NCBI GenBank assembly: GCA_016191225.1 | Contig: JACPPC010000021.1 | Coordinates: forward strand, 62,001-126,000 | DNA: 64,000 nucleotides | Direction of reading: 5' to 3' | Source of the DNA: Gemmatimonadota bacterium | Lineage (GTDB): Bacteria > Gemmatimonadota > Gemmatimonadetes > Gemmatimonadales > Gemmatimonadaceae | Part shown: positions 55,125 through 63,510 of the stretch, in pieces | Position numbering within the stretch: the first letter of the stretch is position 1 | How the letters are laid out: each line of letters begins with the position of its first letter | Notes under the pieces: generated by a model | The model's input: only the letters and a program-made list of their open reading frames with translations | The model's database searches: none | What the model was told of the DNA's origin: nothing | Position numbers and translations under genes: made by a program

Positions 55125-55266
55125 CCGGGCCCCGCCTCGGCGCGCGCCCTCCCACCGTGCCGCGCCCTTCCCACGCCCGGGCGCGCCGACGACCTTTCCT
55201 CCGCACCTCCGGGTGTGCCGGTGCGCCGTGGGGCGCGCGGGCCCGACCTCCGACCCACGGTGCTGC

Positions 55267-56295
55267 GTGAAGGCGCTGGTAAAGACGGAAGCGCGCGCGG
55301 GATTCGCGCTGCGCGACGTGCCCGAGCCGACGATGAAGGACAACGAGGTGCTGATCCGCGTCAAGCGCGCGGGCGTCTGCGGCACCGACGTGCACATCCA
55401 CGAGTGGGACGCGTGGGCGCAGGGCCGGTGCAAGCCCCCGTTCGTGGTCGGCCACGAGTTCGCGGGCGAGGTGGTGCAGGTCGGCTCGCTGGTGACCGAC
55501 GTGAAGCTCGGCGACCGGGTGACGGCGGAGGGGCACATCGTCTGTGGGCGGTGCCACCTCTGCCGGACGGGCAATTCCCACGTCTGCCCGAACACGCGCA
55601 TCATCGGCGTCGACCGCGACGGGTGCTTCGCCGAGTTCATCGCGATGCCGGCGACCAACGTCTGGCACCTCGACGACAACATCCCCTACGAGATCGGCGG
55701 CATCCACGACCCGATGGGGAACGCCTTCCACACCGCCCTCACCGGCACGACCATCCCCGGGGCGACGGTGCTCGTGACGGGTTGCGGCCCGATCGGGATC
55801 TTCGCCGTCGGCATCTGCGCCGCGGCGGGGGCGAGCCGGGTGATCGCCTCCGACGTCAACCCCACCCGGCTCGCGCTCGCCCGGCAGATGGGGGCCCACG
55901 ACACGGTCACGCCCGACCAGGCCGAGGCGGCGGTGCGCCGTGCGACGGACGGCCTGGGCGTGGATGTGGTGCTCGAGATGAGCGGCGTCCCGGCGGCCGT
56001 GCACCAGGCCTTCGCCCTTGTGCGCGACGGCGGCCGGGTGCAGATGCTTGGAATCCCCAGCAAGCCGATGGAGCTCGACCTTGCCCGGGAGATCATCTTC
56101 AAGGGGGTCACCATCTACGGCGTGGTCGGCCGGCGGATGTACGACACCTGGATCCAGATGACCCAGTTCCTGCGCTCGAGGAAGTTCGACCCGACGCCGG
56201 TGATCACGCACCGCTTTCCCCTGGAGGGATTCGCGGCGGCGATCCACGCCATCAAGAGCGGCGAGGCGGGGAAAGTGGTGTTCGAGATCGGCTGA
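55267..56295 (+). CDS. tdh: L-threonine 3-dehydrogenase
   Basis: A 342-residue zinc alcohol dehydrogenase (E. coli Tdh has 341); it starts at the GTG at 55267. It oxidises threonine to 2-amino-3-ketobutyrate with NAD. C38, H63 and E64 form the catalytic zinc site, and C93, C96, C99 and C107 the structural zinc site, at the same positions as E. coli. The Rossmann motif is VLVTGCGPIGIFAVGI. It begins a threonine catabolism operon with a dehydratase and kbl. Confidence 0.95.
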   Translation: MKALVKTEARAGFALRDVPEPTMKDNEVLIRVKRAGVCGTDVHIHEWDAWAQGRCKPPFVVGHEFAGEVVQVGSLVTDVKLGDRVTAEGHIVCGRCHLCRTGNSHVCPNTRIIGVDRDGCFAEFIAMPATNVWHLDDNIPYEIGGIHDPMGNAFHTALTGTTIPGATVLVTGCGPIGIFAVGICAAAGASRVIASDVNPTRLALARQMGAHDTVTPDQAEAAVRRATDGLGVDVVLEMSGVPAAVHQAFALVRDGGRVQMLGIPSKPMELDLAREIIFKGVTIYGVVGRRMYDTWIQMTQFLRSRKFDPTPVITHRFPLEGFAAAIHAIKSGEAGKVVFEIG

Positions 56296-56311
56296 CGGGG
56301 GCGGAACCACG

Positions 56312-57307
56312 ATGACGCCACGGCTGCCCACCTTCGCCGACGTGACGGCGGCGCGCGCCCGGATCGAGGGCGTCGCGCACCGCACCCCCGTGCTGACCTC
56401 GCGCACGCTCGACGCCCGCGTGGGCGCAAGGGTCTTCCTCAAGGGCGAACACCTGCAGCGGATGGGGGCGTTCAAGTTCCGCGGGGCGTACAACACGCTC
56501 GCGGCGATGGAACCCGGAGTGCGGTCCAAGGGGATCGTCGCCTTCTCGAGCGGCAACCATGCACAGGCGGTGGCGCTCGCCTCGCGGCTGTTCGGCGTGC
56601 GGAGCACGATCGTGATGCCCGCCAACGCGCCGCACGCCAAGCTCGCGGCCACCGAGGGGTACGGCGCCACCGTGGTGCGGTACGACCCGGCCGAGAGCCG
56701 GCGCGAGGAGCTCGCGCGCCGGATCCAGCAGGAGACGGGGGCGTCGCTCGTGCCGCCGTTCGACCACGCCGACGTGATCGCGGGCCAGGGAACGGCCGCG
56801 GCCGAGCTGATCGAGGACGTGGGGCCGCTGGACATGCTGCTGGCCTGCGTCGGCGGGGGCGGGCTGCTGTCCGGCACGGCCGTCGCGGCCAAGACGATGA
56901 GCCCCGCGTGCCGCGTGATCGGCGTCGAGCCCGAGCTGGGTGACGACATCACGCGGTCGTTCCGGACGAAGGCGCTGGTGACGCTGCCGAAGCCCCCGGC
57001 GACGATCGCCGATGGCGCCCGCACGCTGTCGGCTGGCGAGCTCACCTTCAAGCTGGTCTGCGCGCTGGTGGACGAGATGGTGACCGTACCCGACACGGCG
57101 CTCGTGGAGGCGGTGCGGTTCGCGATGCTGACCATGAAGCAGGTGATGGAGCCCACGGGCGTGCTCGCCCTGGCGGCCGTGCTGGGCGGCGCGGTGAAGC
57201 CGGCGGCCGGTGCCCGCGTGGGGGTGATCGTCTCGGGCGGCAACTGCGATGCCACCATGCTGCAGTGGATCCTCGCCGGCGGTGCCGGCGCCCCCCCCAA
57301 CGGATAG
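56312..57307 (+). CDS. Threonine dehydratase-like PLP enzyme
   Basis: A 331-residue fold-type II PLP enzyme. K55 in GAFKFRGAYN is the Schiff-base Lys, SSGNHAQAVA the phosphate/substrate loop, and CVGGGGLLSGTA the PLP phosphate loop. There is no C-terminal ACT regulatory domain, so it matches the catabolic threonine ammonia-lyase (2-oxobutyrate plus ammonia) or a serine racemase-like enzyme. Its place between tdh and kbl favours threonine. It starts 16 bases after tdh. Confidence 0.87.
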   Translation: MTPRLPTFADVTAARARIEGVAHRTPVLTSRTLDARVGARVFLKGEHLQRMGAFKFRGAYNTLAAMEPGVRSKGIVAFSSGNHAQAVALASRLFGVRSTIVMPANAPHAKLAATEGYGATVVRYDPAESRREELARRIQQETGASLVPPFDHADVIAGQGTAAAELIEDVGPLDMLLACVGGGGLLSGTAVAAKTMSPACRVIGVEPELGDDITRSFRTKALVTLPKPPATIADGARTLSAGELTFKLVCALVDEMVTVPDTALVEAVRFAMLTMKQVMEPTGVLALAAVLGGAVKPAAGARVGVIVSGGNCDATMLQWILAGGAGAPPNG

Positions 57308-57310
57308 CCG

Positions 57311-58516
57311 ATGTCGCTCAACGCCCGGTTCACGCAGGAGCTGCAGGCTTCGCTCGACCAGCTCAAGGCCGAGAAGGTCTACAAGCGGTTCAACTTTCTC
57401 GAGTCGCCGCAGGGTGCACGGGTGCGCATGCAGGGGCGCGGCGAAGTGGTGGTGCTCTCGTCCAACAACTACCTCGGCCTCTCCAACGACCCGAAGGTGG
57501 TCGAGGCGGGGCACGAGGGGCTGCGCACGTACGGCGCCGGCACGGGGAGCGTACGGTTCATTTGCGGCACGTTCGCGGTGCACCGCGACCTCGAGGCGGC
57601 GCTGGCGCGCTTCGTCGGCACGGAGGCCTCGCTCACCTACCCCGCCTGCTGGAACGCCAACGAGGCCCTCACGGCGACGATCGTGCAGGAGGGGGACTTC
57701 GTGGTGAGCGACGCCCTGAACCACGCGTCGATCATCGACTCGATCCGGCTCGCCAAGGCCATCACCAAGTGCACGACGGCCGTGTACCAGCACGGCGACC
57801 TGGACGACCTGCGGACGAAGCTCAGGGCCAACGCGGCGGCTCGCCGCCGGGTGATCTGGACCGACGGCGTGTTCTCGATGGAGGGGAGCATCGCGCGGCT
57901 GCCGGACATCCTGCAGATCGCCCGGGAGCACGATGCCGTGGTGGCGATGGACGATTCGCACGCCTCGGGCGTGCTCGGCCGGACCGGGCGGGGGACCGCG
58001 GAGCACTTCGGGGTGCTGGGCGAGGTGGACGTCATCACCAGCACGCTCGGCAAGGCCCTTGGCGGGGCGGCGGGCGGGTTCGTGGCGGGGAGCGCGGCAC
58101 TCTGCGACTGGCTCAACCAGCGCTCGCGCCCGCAGCTTTTCTCCAACGCCCTTCCGCCGACGGTTGCAAGCAGCGCGCTCGCGGCGGTGCAGGTGATCGA
58201 GGCCGAGCCGCAGCGGGTGCAGCGCCTGCGCGACAACACGGCCTGGTTCCGTGGGGCGATCACCGAGGCGGGGTTCAAGCCGCTGGCGGGGGAGACGCCG
58301 ATCGTCCCGATCATCGTGGGCGAGACGGCGGCCGCGATCGCGATGAGCGAGGCGCTGCTGGCCGAGGGGGTCTTCGTGACGGGGTTCGGGTTCCCGGTGG
58401 TGCCGCAGGGCCAGGCGCGGGTGCGGTGCCAAGTGAGCGCGGCCCACACGCGCGAGGACCTCGAGTTCGCGGTGCGGGCGTTCAGGACGGTCGGGGCGAA
58501 GCTCGGGGTGATCTAA
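57311..58516 (+). CDS. kbl: Glycine C-acetyltransferase (2-amino-3-ketobutyrate CoA ligase)
   Basis: A 401-residue alpha-oxoamine synthase that splits 2-amino-3-ketobutyrate with CoA to glycine and acetyl-CoA, completing the Tdh pathway. The PLP Lys is K248 in TSTLGKALGGAAGG; SNNYLGLSNDPKV, GSVRFICGTFAVH and TDGVFSMEGSIARL match the family. It starts 3 bases after the dehydratase stop and ends 18 bases from the convergent HIRAN-like gene. Confidence 0.95.
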   Translation: MSLNARFTQELQASLDQLKAEKVYKRFNFLESPQGARVRMQGRGEVVVLSSNNYLGLSNDPKVVEAGHEGLRTYGAGTGSVRFICGTFAVHRDLEAALARFVGTEASLTYPACWNANEALTATIVQEGDFVVSDALNHASIIDSIRLAKAITKCTTAVYQHGDLDDLRTKLRANAAARRRVIWTDGVFSMEGSIARLPDILQIAREHDAVVAMDDSHASGVLGRTGRGTAEHFGVLGEVDVITSTLGKALGGAAGGFVAGSAALCDWLNQRSRPQLFSNALPPTVASSALAAVQVIEAEPQRVQRLRDNTAWFRGAITEAGFKPLAGETPIVPIIVGETAAAIAMSEALLAEGVFVTGFGFPVVPQGQARVRCQVSAAHTREDLEFAVRAFRTVGAKLGVI

Positions 58517-58534
58517 CCGGCGCGCCCGGCGTCG

Positions 58535-58960
58535 TCAGTGGCAGTGCACCGCGATCACCAGCCGCCGCCAGCTCGCCACGTCGTCGCCGCTGACCTTTTG
58601 CACCGTCGCGCCGCAGCGCCCCCCCTCCAGCATCCACGGCGCGAGCCAGGCCGCGATCTGCAGTGGCAGGTGCCCAATCACGTCGCCGCCGGCCGCGTGC
58701 ACCCAGACCGCCGGGATCTGCGCTTCGGGGGGGTCGGGCACGAGAATCAGCCGGTCCCCCGCCTGCAGGCGACGCACGACGTCCATGCGCGCGGCGAAGA
58801 TCGTGCCGAGCACGGGCGTATCGAAGTCGGGGTACGGCGGAGCGGCGAGGGCCATGGCGCATGCCCAAGCTGCGTCGGGCGCCGTGGGATGTCGAGGGCG
58901 GGGGTCCATGCAACCGCATCCGCGCGGCTGGCGCACCGTCGCCGCGCGCAGGTACGGCAT
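58535..58960 (-). CDS. HIRAN-domain-like small protein
   Basis: About 141 residues; the start is uncertain (ATGs at 58960, 58909 and 58855, none with a good ribosome-binding site). From about residue 45 the order fits a lone HIRAN domain: FDTPVLGTIFAARMDVVRRL, the basic-strand LQAGDRLILVPDPPEAQ, AVWVHAAGGDVIGHLPLQIA (the IGHLP turn) and ATVQKVSGDDVASWRRLVIA. HIRAN domains bind DNA or single-stranded ends in helicases such as HLTF; stand-alone bacterial forms are uncharacterised. Confidence 0.65.
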   Translation of the reverse strand: MPYLRAATVRQPRGCGCMDPRPRHPTAPDAAWACAMALAAPPYPDFDTPVLGTIFAARMDVVRRLQAGDRLILVPDPPEAQIPAVWVHAAGGDVIGHLPLQIAAWLAPWMLEGGRCGATVQKVSGDDVASWRRLVIAVHCH

Positions 58961-59257
58961 GGCGAGGCTCGATCACGGCCTCCCGGCCTCGAACGCGACC
59001 GTGCGCCAGGTCGCCTCGGTCGGCAGGCGCGTCACGGGAATCAACCTCGTGACGCTCGTGTGGGACGTCCGGTTCGCGCCGGGGAACTCGATCCGCGCGC
59101 TGCTGCCCGACGTTCCCGGCGCCTCGGCTCGGTACGCGGCAGCAGGGCGAACTGCTCTCGGCGCGCTCGCCGCCGCAGACGCGGATGGCGCCGGTGCCCG
59201 CGAGCGCACGATACCGGCCATGCCGTCGCGCGGGTCGCCCGGGCTCTGGCCCGCCGA
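58961..59257. other. Gap between the HIRAN-like and glycosylase genes
   Basis: About 300 bases with weak coding character. An 82-codon minus-strand frame (58973-59221) has good GC third-position bias in its second half only and no recognisable domain or ribosome-binding site. It may be a decayed gene fragment. Confidence 0.3.
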
Positions 59258-59944
59258 TCAGGCCCCCCGCGAGGTCCAGGGGTTGTCGCGCAGCACCCAC
59301 CGCAGCGGCCAATCGCGGGCCGGGTTCTTCGCGCTGAAGCCGATACGTCCCGTGATCGCGACGTCGGCGTCGGGCACCGGCGTGCCTGCGCGGAACACGA
59401 GCGCGCCGCGCGTGATCGGGGCACCATCCAGCGCCCCGTCGAGGCCGAGCGCCACGCTGAGCCGGGCGGGGCCGCTCGCCAGCAGCCGGTCGTGGGTCGC
59501 GGCCGGGCCGCGCCGTCGGTACATGACCGGGATGCCGGCGAGCGGCTCGAGGGCGCGAATCAGCACGGCGCTCCCCCATCCCTCGCGCTCGGTGACGGCG
59601 CAGGTGCACCAGTGCATGCCGTAGGTGAAGTAGATGTAGGCGGCGCCGGCGGCATCGAACAGGTGCCAGGTGCGCTTCGTGCGGCCGGCGACCGCATGGC
59701 ACCCGGGGTCGCTCTCGCCGAGGTAGGCCTCGGTCTCGACGACCCGCCCGGCGGTGAGCACGCCCCCCACGCGCGAGACCATGACCGTGCCGAGGAGCTC
59801 GCGCGACACGACCTCGGTGGGGCGGCCATAGAACGCGCGTGGGAGGATGGCCCCCCACGCGCGTTCGCGTGCGACGGGAAAGGCGGATCCCTCTCTGCGC
59901 TCGGGATGACGGGGAGCGCGCGCAGGAGGAGGACGGCGCGGCAC
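59258..59944 (-). CDS. 3-methyladenine DNA glycosylase (Mpg/AAG family)
   Basis: A 228-residue glycosylase that removes alkylated purines. The signature segments are PRAFYGRPTEVVSRELLG, VVETEAYLGESDPGCHAVAG (catalytic Glu) and YIYFTYGMHWC. The only start codon in frame before this is the GTG at 59944, which overlaps the NYN gene stop. It adds about 34 residues encoded by a repeat-like sequence (see 59832-59912), so the true N-terminus may be an unusual start or a repeat-derived extension. Confidence 0.9.
   Translation of the reverse strand: MPRRPPPARAPRHPERREGSAFPVARERAWGAILPRAFYGRPTEVVSRELLGTVMVSRVGGVLTAGRVVETEAYLGESDPGCHAVAGRTKRTWHLFDAAGAAYIYFTYGMHWCTCAVTEREGWGSAVLIRALEPLAGIPVMYRRRGPAATHDRLLASGPARLSVALGLDGALDGAPITRGALVFRAGTPVPDADVAITGRIGFSAKNPARDWPLRWVLRDNPWTSRGA
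59832..59865. repeat. 12-bp inverted repeat at the glycosylase 5' end
   Basis: Perfect arms AACGCGCGTGGG (59832-59843) and its complement (59854-59865) around a 10-base centre overlap the start of the conserved glycosylase sequence. Confidence 0.7.
59887..59912 (-). repeat. REP-like element of the CATCCCGAGCGC type
   Basis: On the minus strand CATCCCGAGCGCAGAGAGGG, followed by ATCC, resembles the dispersed element (CATCCCGAGCGCAGCGAGGG) seen between genes in several soil phyla. It lies inside the 5' end of the glycosylase frame. Confidence 0.5.
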
Positions 59945-61635
59945 TACTCCGCGACGGCTTTCCTGGCGCGCGAGGCTCGCTTGGCCTTCGGCTTCTCGCC
60001 ATCGTCGGCGAGCTTCTTTTTCGCCGCCGGCTTGCGCCTGGGCTTCACCGTGGTGGCATCGGTCGCGGACCCGTCGACGCCGTCACCCTCGCCGGGCCGG
60101 GACCCGTTCCCCGCCGGCACCGGAGTGTGGTCTTCCACCACGCCGTAGGCGAAGAGGTCCACCGGCGGCAGGGTTCCGCGCGCGGGACCGCGCGAGCGAC
60201 CGCTCGCCGGCGCGCCACGCGGCCCCATGCCTCGCGGTGGCGGGGGAGCGGCCAACTTGGGCGGCGCGTGGGCGGTGGCCGCCGCGGTCAGCTGGTCGGC
60301 GACGCTCGCGGCCTGTGCCAGGCCGATCTCCCAGTCGTCACCACGGCGCCGGAGGTCGATGATCTCGGCCTCATGCGCGTCCTTGAGGATGCGCGGGAAG
60401 TTGCGCTCGCTCAGCGACTCGCTGTCGCGGCCGAGGAGCTCGTGCGCCTTGCGGCGCACGGCGCCGGCCCGCACGACGTCGTCGCCGGTGATGAGCTGGG
60501 CGACGGCGCGGCGCACGAGGTCGAACGCTTCCACGCGGCTCAGTCGCTCGCCATCGAGCCCCACTTCCGGGCCGCCGGCATCGTGCAGCTTGATCGGCTG
60601 GGAGATGGCGTGGGGCGCCTCGTCGGGAACAATCGCGAGGACGGTTTCCGGCGTCTCCGCCGCGCCCTCACCGGCGGCGGGACGCTCGCCCCTGCGGCCA
60701 CGGCCGCCGCGGCGGCCGCGACGCCCGCGCCCGCCACGCTCCTCTCCCTCGGCCCCCTCGGTCCTGGGCTCACGCGACGACGCAGCGGCCGCGGGCGCGT
60801 CCCCGGGGGGGGCGACCTCGAGCTGGCCATTCTCGAGCTTGTTCACCACGAGCAGGCCCTTGCTGGCCGCCTCCATGCAGAAGCGCGAAAACTTGCTGTA
60901 GCCGAGGTTCTTCTCGTCGAAGCCCGCGTCGAGCTCCTGCATCACCTGCTTGAGCCGGTCGGAGCGCATCACGTCGCCGTTGCGCTTCATCCGCTCGATG
61001 GCCTCGCTCACGAGCTGCCACGGGTCGCGGTGCGAGATCTCGTCGTCGGCGGTGCGGGTGAGGCCGGCGAGGGCGTTGTAGCTGTAGTACTCGTCGCAGT
61101 TCTGCACGAGCAGGTCGCTCGCGCTCTCGCGGATGCCGACGCCGATCACGTACTTGCCGTATTCCTTGAGCTTCATCACGAGGCTCGAGAAGTCGGAGTC
61201 GCCCGAGAGGAGGATGAAGGTGCCGATCTCGGGGCGCGTGAAAACGAGCTCGACGGCGTCGATGGCGAGGCGGATGTCGGTCGCGTTCTTCTTGGCGCTG
61301 CCGTAGGCCACCGCCATGATCGGGTCGATCGACGACTCGGCGAGGGAGACGACGTACTGCGGGTAGCGGCGCCAGTCGGCGTACGCCCGCTGCACGGCGA
61401 CCTTGCCCTTGATGACGTCGGAGGAGAGCAGGCTGCGAAGCTCCTTGCCGAGGTCCTTCTGGATGCCGAGGGTGACGTTGTCGAAGTCGATCAGCAGTGC
61501 GGCGTTCGCGGCGTGCGTGTAGGCGCCGGAGGCGGCGACCGGCGCCACCGGTGCGGCGGCCTGCGGGCCGCGGTGGACCGGGGCAGGCGACTTTCTCGCG
61601 CCGGCGGCGGCCCGGGAGGTGTGACGATTGTGCAT
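59944..61635 (-). CDS. NYN-domain, OST-HTH and RG-rich RNA-binding protein
   Basis: A 563-residue protein. After a disordered N-terminus, the NYN nuclease domain (about 45-190) shows ALLIDFDNVTLG (D50, D52, N53), NATDIRLAIDAVELVF, ILLSGDSDFSSLV and SASDLLVQNCDEYY, all with the acidic metal-binding residues present. An OST-HTH/LOTUS-type helical module follows (about 205-275), then an RGG/RG-rich stretch (RGRRGRRGGRGRRG), a second OST-HTH-like module (about 340-420) and a Lys/Ala-rich tail. It is likely an RNA-binding ribonuclease of the LabA/DUF88 type. Its stop overlaps the glycosylase start. Confidence 0.85.
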   Translation of the reverse strand: MHNRHTSRAAAGARKSPAPVHRGPQAAAPVAPVAASGAYTHAANAALLIDFDNVTLGIQKDLGKELRSLLSSDVIKGKVAVQRAYADWRRYPQYVVSLAESSIDPIMAVAYGSAKKNATDIRLAIDAVELVFTRPEIGTFILLSGDSDFSSLVMKLKEYGKYVIGVGIRESASDLLVQNCDEYYSYNALAGLTRTADDEISHRDPWQLVSEAIERMKRNGDVMRSDRLKQVMQELDAGFDEKNLGYSKFSRFCMEAASKGLLVVNKLENGQLEVAPPGDAPAAAASSREPRTEGAEGEERGGRGRRGRRGGRGRRGERPAAGEGAAETPETVLAIVPDEAPHAISQPIKLHDAGGPEVGLDGERLSRVEAFDLVRRAVAQLITGDDVVRAGAVRRKAHELLGRDSESLSERNFPRILKDAHEAEIIDLRRRGDDWEIGLAQAASVADQLTAAATAHAPPKLAAPPPPRGMGPRGAPASGRSRGPARGTLPPVDLFAYGVVEDHTPVPAGNGSRPGEGDGVDGSATDATTVKPRRKPAAKKKLADDGEKPKAKRASRARKAVAE

Positions 61636-61990
61636 ACCATTCCTGTGAGTGAGCGCCGGCGTATCCTCGCATTCAACCCACTGCGTCGCATCGACCGGGG
61701 CCTCCGCGCGGGTGCGGGGGACCTTCCGATCACACGGCCATCAGCGGCTGAAGGCGCCGGACTACCGACTCGGCGGCCTCACCGGATAGACCATCCGGGG
61801 GTGTCGCCTGTCCGAACGGGCGCGTGGCCGGACATCTATCCGACAGCATACCGCACCCCGTTCGGATGTATAATGTAGTGTCTTGCAACGCGTTGCGTAA
61901 GGCCCCTGGCTCGCGCCAGGCTCGATGCTGCCGCGGCGCGGGCCCCGGGGCGTGCGAAACGGACACGGTACGGCCAACGTACGAGGGCGC
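61636..61990. promoter_or_regulatory. Divergent control region of the NYN and histidine kinase genes
   Basis: 355 bases with no gene. It contains a perfect -10 TATAAT (61869-61874) facing the histidine kinase, with no good -35, and a 12-bp palindrome just downstream. Confidence 0.5.
61885..61896. promoter_or_regulatory. 12-bp palindrome downstream of TATAAT
   Basis: GCAACGCGTTGC is a perfect palindrome beginning 11 bases after the -10, at about +5 of a transcript reading into the histidine kinase gene. Confidence 0.4.
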
Positions 61991-63229
61991 GTGAGTTCTC
62001 TCGCATTCCGCAAGCGGCTGCTCGTGATCCTGGCATTGTTCGCGCTGGTTCCGACGATCGCGGTCACGCTGCTCTGGAGCGGATCGCTGCGCACGGTGCT
62101 GCCGATGATCGGCGCGAGCGCCGCGTGGGACTCGGTCGCGGCCAGTGGCGACAAGGTGATCGAGGCGGCGCGCAGGCAGCCCCTCTCGCCGACGGAGGAC
62201 AGCGCCCTCTCGGCGCATGCGCAGCACCTGACGACCTCGCTCACGCAGGCGAAGCGCCTCAACTACCTCGCCGAACACGCCCTCCCGATCGTCGCGGTAC
62301 TGTCGATCGTGCTGCTCGCGCTGCTCGCGCTGCTGGTCTCGCGGGTGGCGGGGCACCTCTCGCGGCAGCTGTCGCGGCCAGTCGACGAACTGGTCGGCTG
62401 GACGGACCTGATCGCGCGACACGAACCCCTCCCTGACGAGCCGCCGGCCAAGGGGGCGCCCGAGTTCGAGTCCTTGCGGGGGAGCATGCGGGCGATGGCG
62501 GCCGAGCTGTCGCAGGGACGCGACCGCCTGGTGGAGCAGGAGCGGTTGCGGGCGTTCCGCGAGAGCGCACGGCAAGTGGCGCACGAGCTCAAGAACCCGC
62601 TCACGCCGATCCGGTTCGCCGTGGCGCGGCTCAAGCGCGAGGCGCCGGCGAGCCTGCAGGACGCGATCGAGGTGCTCGCCACGGAGTCGGAGCGGCTCGA
62701 CACCCTGGCGCGCAACTTCGCGCAGTTCGGGCGGCTGCCGGATGGACCGGCGAGCGAGGTGGACGTGGCCGAGCTGGCGCGCTACACGGCCCGCGCCACG
62801 GTGCCGGAGGCGATGCTGCGCGGCGTCGAGGTGGCCCCCGACGCGCCGGCGATGGTGCGGGGCCAGTACGATGCGCTGTCGCGGGCCCTGTCCAACGTTC
62901 TGCTCAATGCCGTGGACGCCTGCCGCGCGGGAGCGGGGGGGATCGCCGTGCGCGTGGAGCGGGGGAATGGCGAGCTCGGGGGGCGCGCCGCCGTGCGGCT
63001 GGTGGTCTCCGACACGGGGTCGGGGATCGCGCCGGAGAAACTTGCGCACATCTGGGACCCGTATGTGACCAGCAAGCCGGGGGGCACGGGCCTGGGGCTC
63101 GCGATCGCCCGCCAGGCGGTGCTGGCGCATGGCGGCACGGTGCGCGCCACGAGTGCACCGGGTGCCGGCACCGAGATCACCTTCGTGCTGCCGGTTGACG
63201 GACCGGCCGGGGAGCGGATGCCGCAGTGA
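61991..63229 (+). CDS. Membrane sensor histidine kinase
   Basis: A 412-residue kinase from the GTG at 61991 with GAGG upstream. Two transmembrane helices (about 10-30 and 97-117) flank a short periplasmic domain of roughly 65 residues. A HAMP-like linker (SRPVDELVGWTD) follows, then the phospho-acceptor H198 in RQVAHELKNPLTP, N box NVLLNAVDAC, G1 DTGSGIAPE and G2 GGTGLGLAIA. The HELKNPLTPI box is of the NtrY-like type. No response regulator is adjacent in the window; the next genes are two small membrane coiled-coil proteins. Confidence 0.92.
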   Translation: MSSLAFRKRLLVILALFALVPTIAVTLLWSGSLRTVLPMIGASAAWDSVAASGDKVIEAARRQPLSPTEDSALSAHAQHLTTSLTQAKRLNYLAEHALPIVAVLSIVLLALLALLVSRVAGHLSRQLSRPVDELVGWTDLIARHEPLPDEPPAKGAPEFESLRGSMRAMAAELSQGRDRLVEQERLRAFRESARQVAHELKNPLTPIRFAVARLKREAPASLQDAIEVLATESERLDTLARNFAQFGRLPDGPASEVDVAELARYTARATVPEAMLRGVEVAPDAPAMVRGQYDALSRALSNVLLNAVDACRAGAGGIAVRVERGNGELGGRAAVRLVVSDTGSGIAPEKLAHIWDPYVTSKPGGTGLGLAIARQAVLAHGGTVRATSAPGAGTEITFVLPVDGPAGERMPQ

Positions 63230-63510
63230 GCGAGGACATCGTCGCCATCGTGGGGATCTTCATGGTCATCCCGCTCTGCGTGATCGGCTGGCCGATCGCG
63301 CGGGCGTATGCGCGACGGATCGAGTCGCCGCCCGGCATGCCGGCGGTGCCGGCGGAAGTGCAGGCCCGGCTCGAGCGCATGGAGCAGGCCATCGACTCGA
63401 TCGCGATCGAGGTCGAGCGCATCTCCGAAGGCCAACGATTCACGACCAGGTTGCTGTCCGAGCGCGGCGGCCATGCCGCGCTTCCCCATGCCGAGGAGCG
63501 ACGCCAGTGA
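63226..63510 (+). CDS. Small membrane coiled-coil protein A
   Basis: A 94-residue protein. The GTG overlaps the histidine kinase stop, so the two are coupled. A transmembrane helix (about 5-25, IVAIVGIFMVIPLCVIGWPI) is followed by a charged helix predicted to form a coiled coil, with LERMEQAIDSIAIEVERISE and GQRFTTRLLSER. This last part is nearly identical to the C-terminus of the next protein. Unnamed family. Confidence 0.75.
   Translation: MSEDIVAIVGIFMVIPLCVIGWPIARAYARRIESPPGMPAVPAEVQARLERMEQAIDSIAIEVERISEGQRFTTRLLSERGGHAALPHAEERRQ

Noticed and set aside
58973-59221. An 82-codon minus-strand frame
   Set aside because: No ribosome-binding site, no domain, and coding bias in only half of it; kept as a gap description only.
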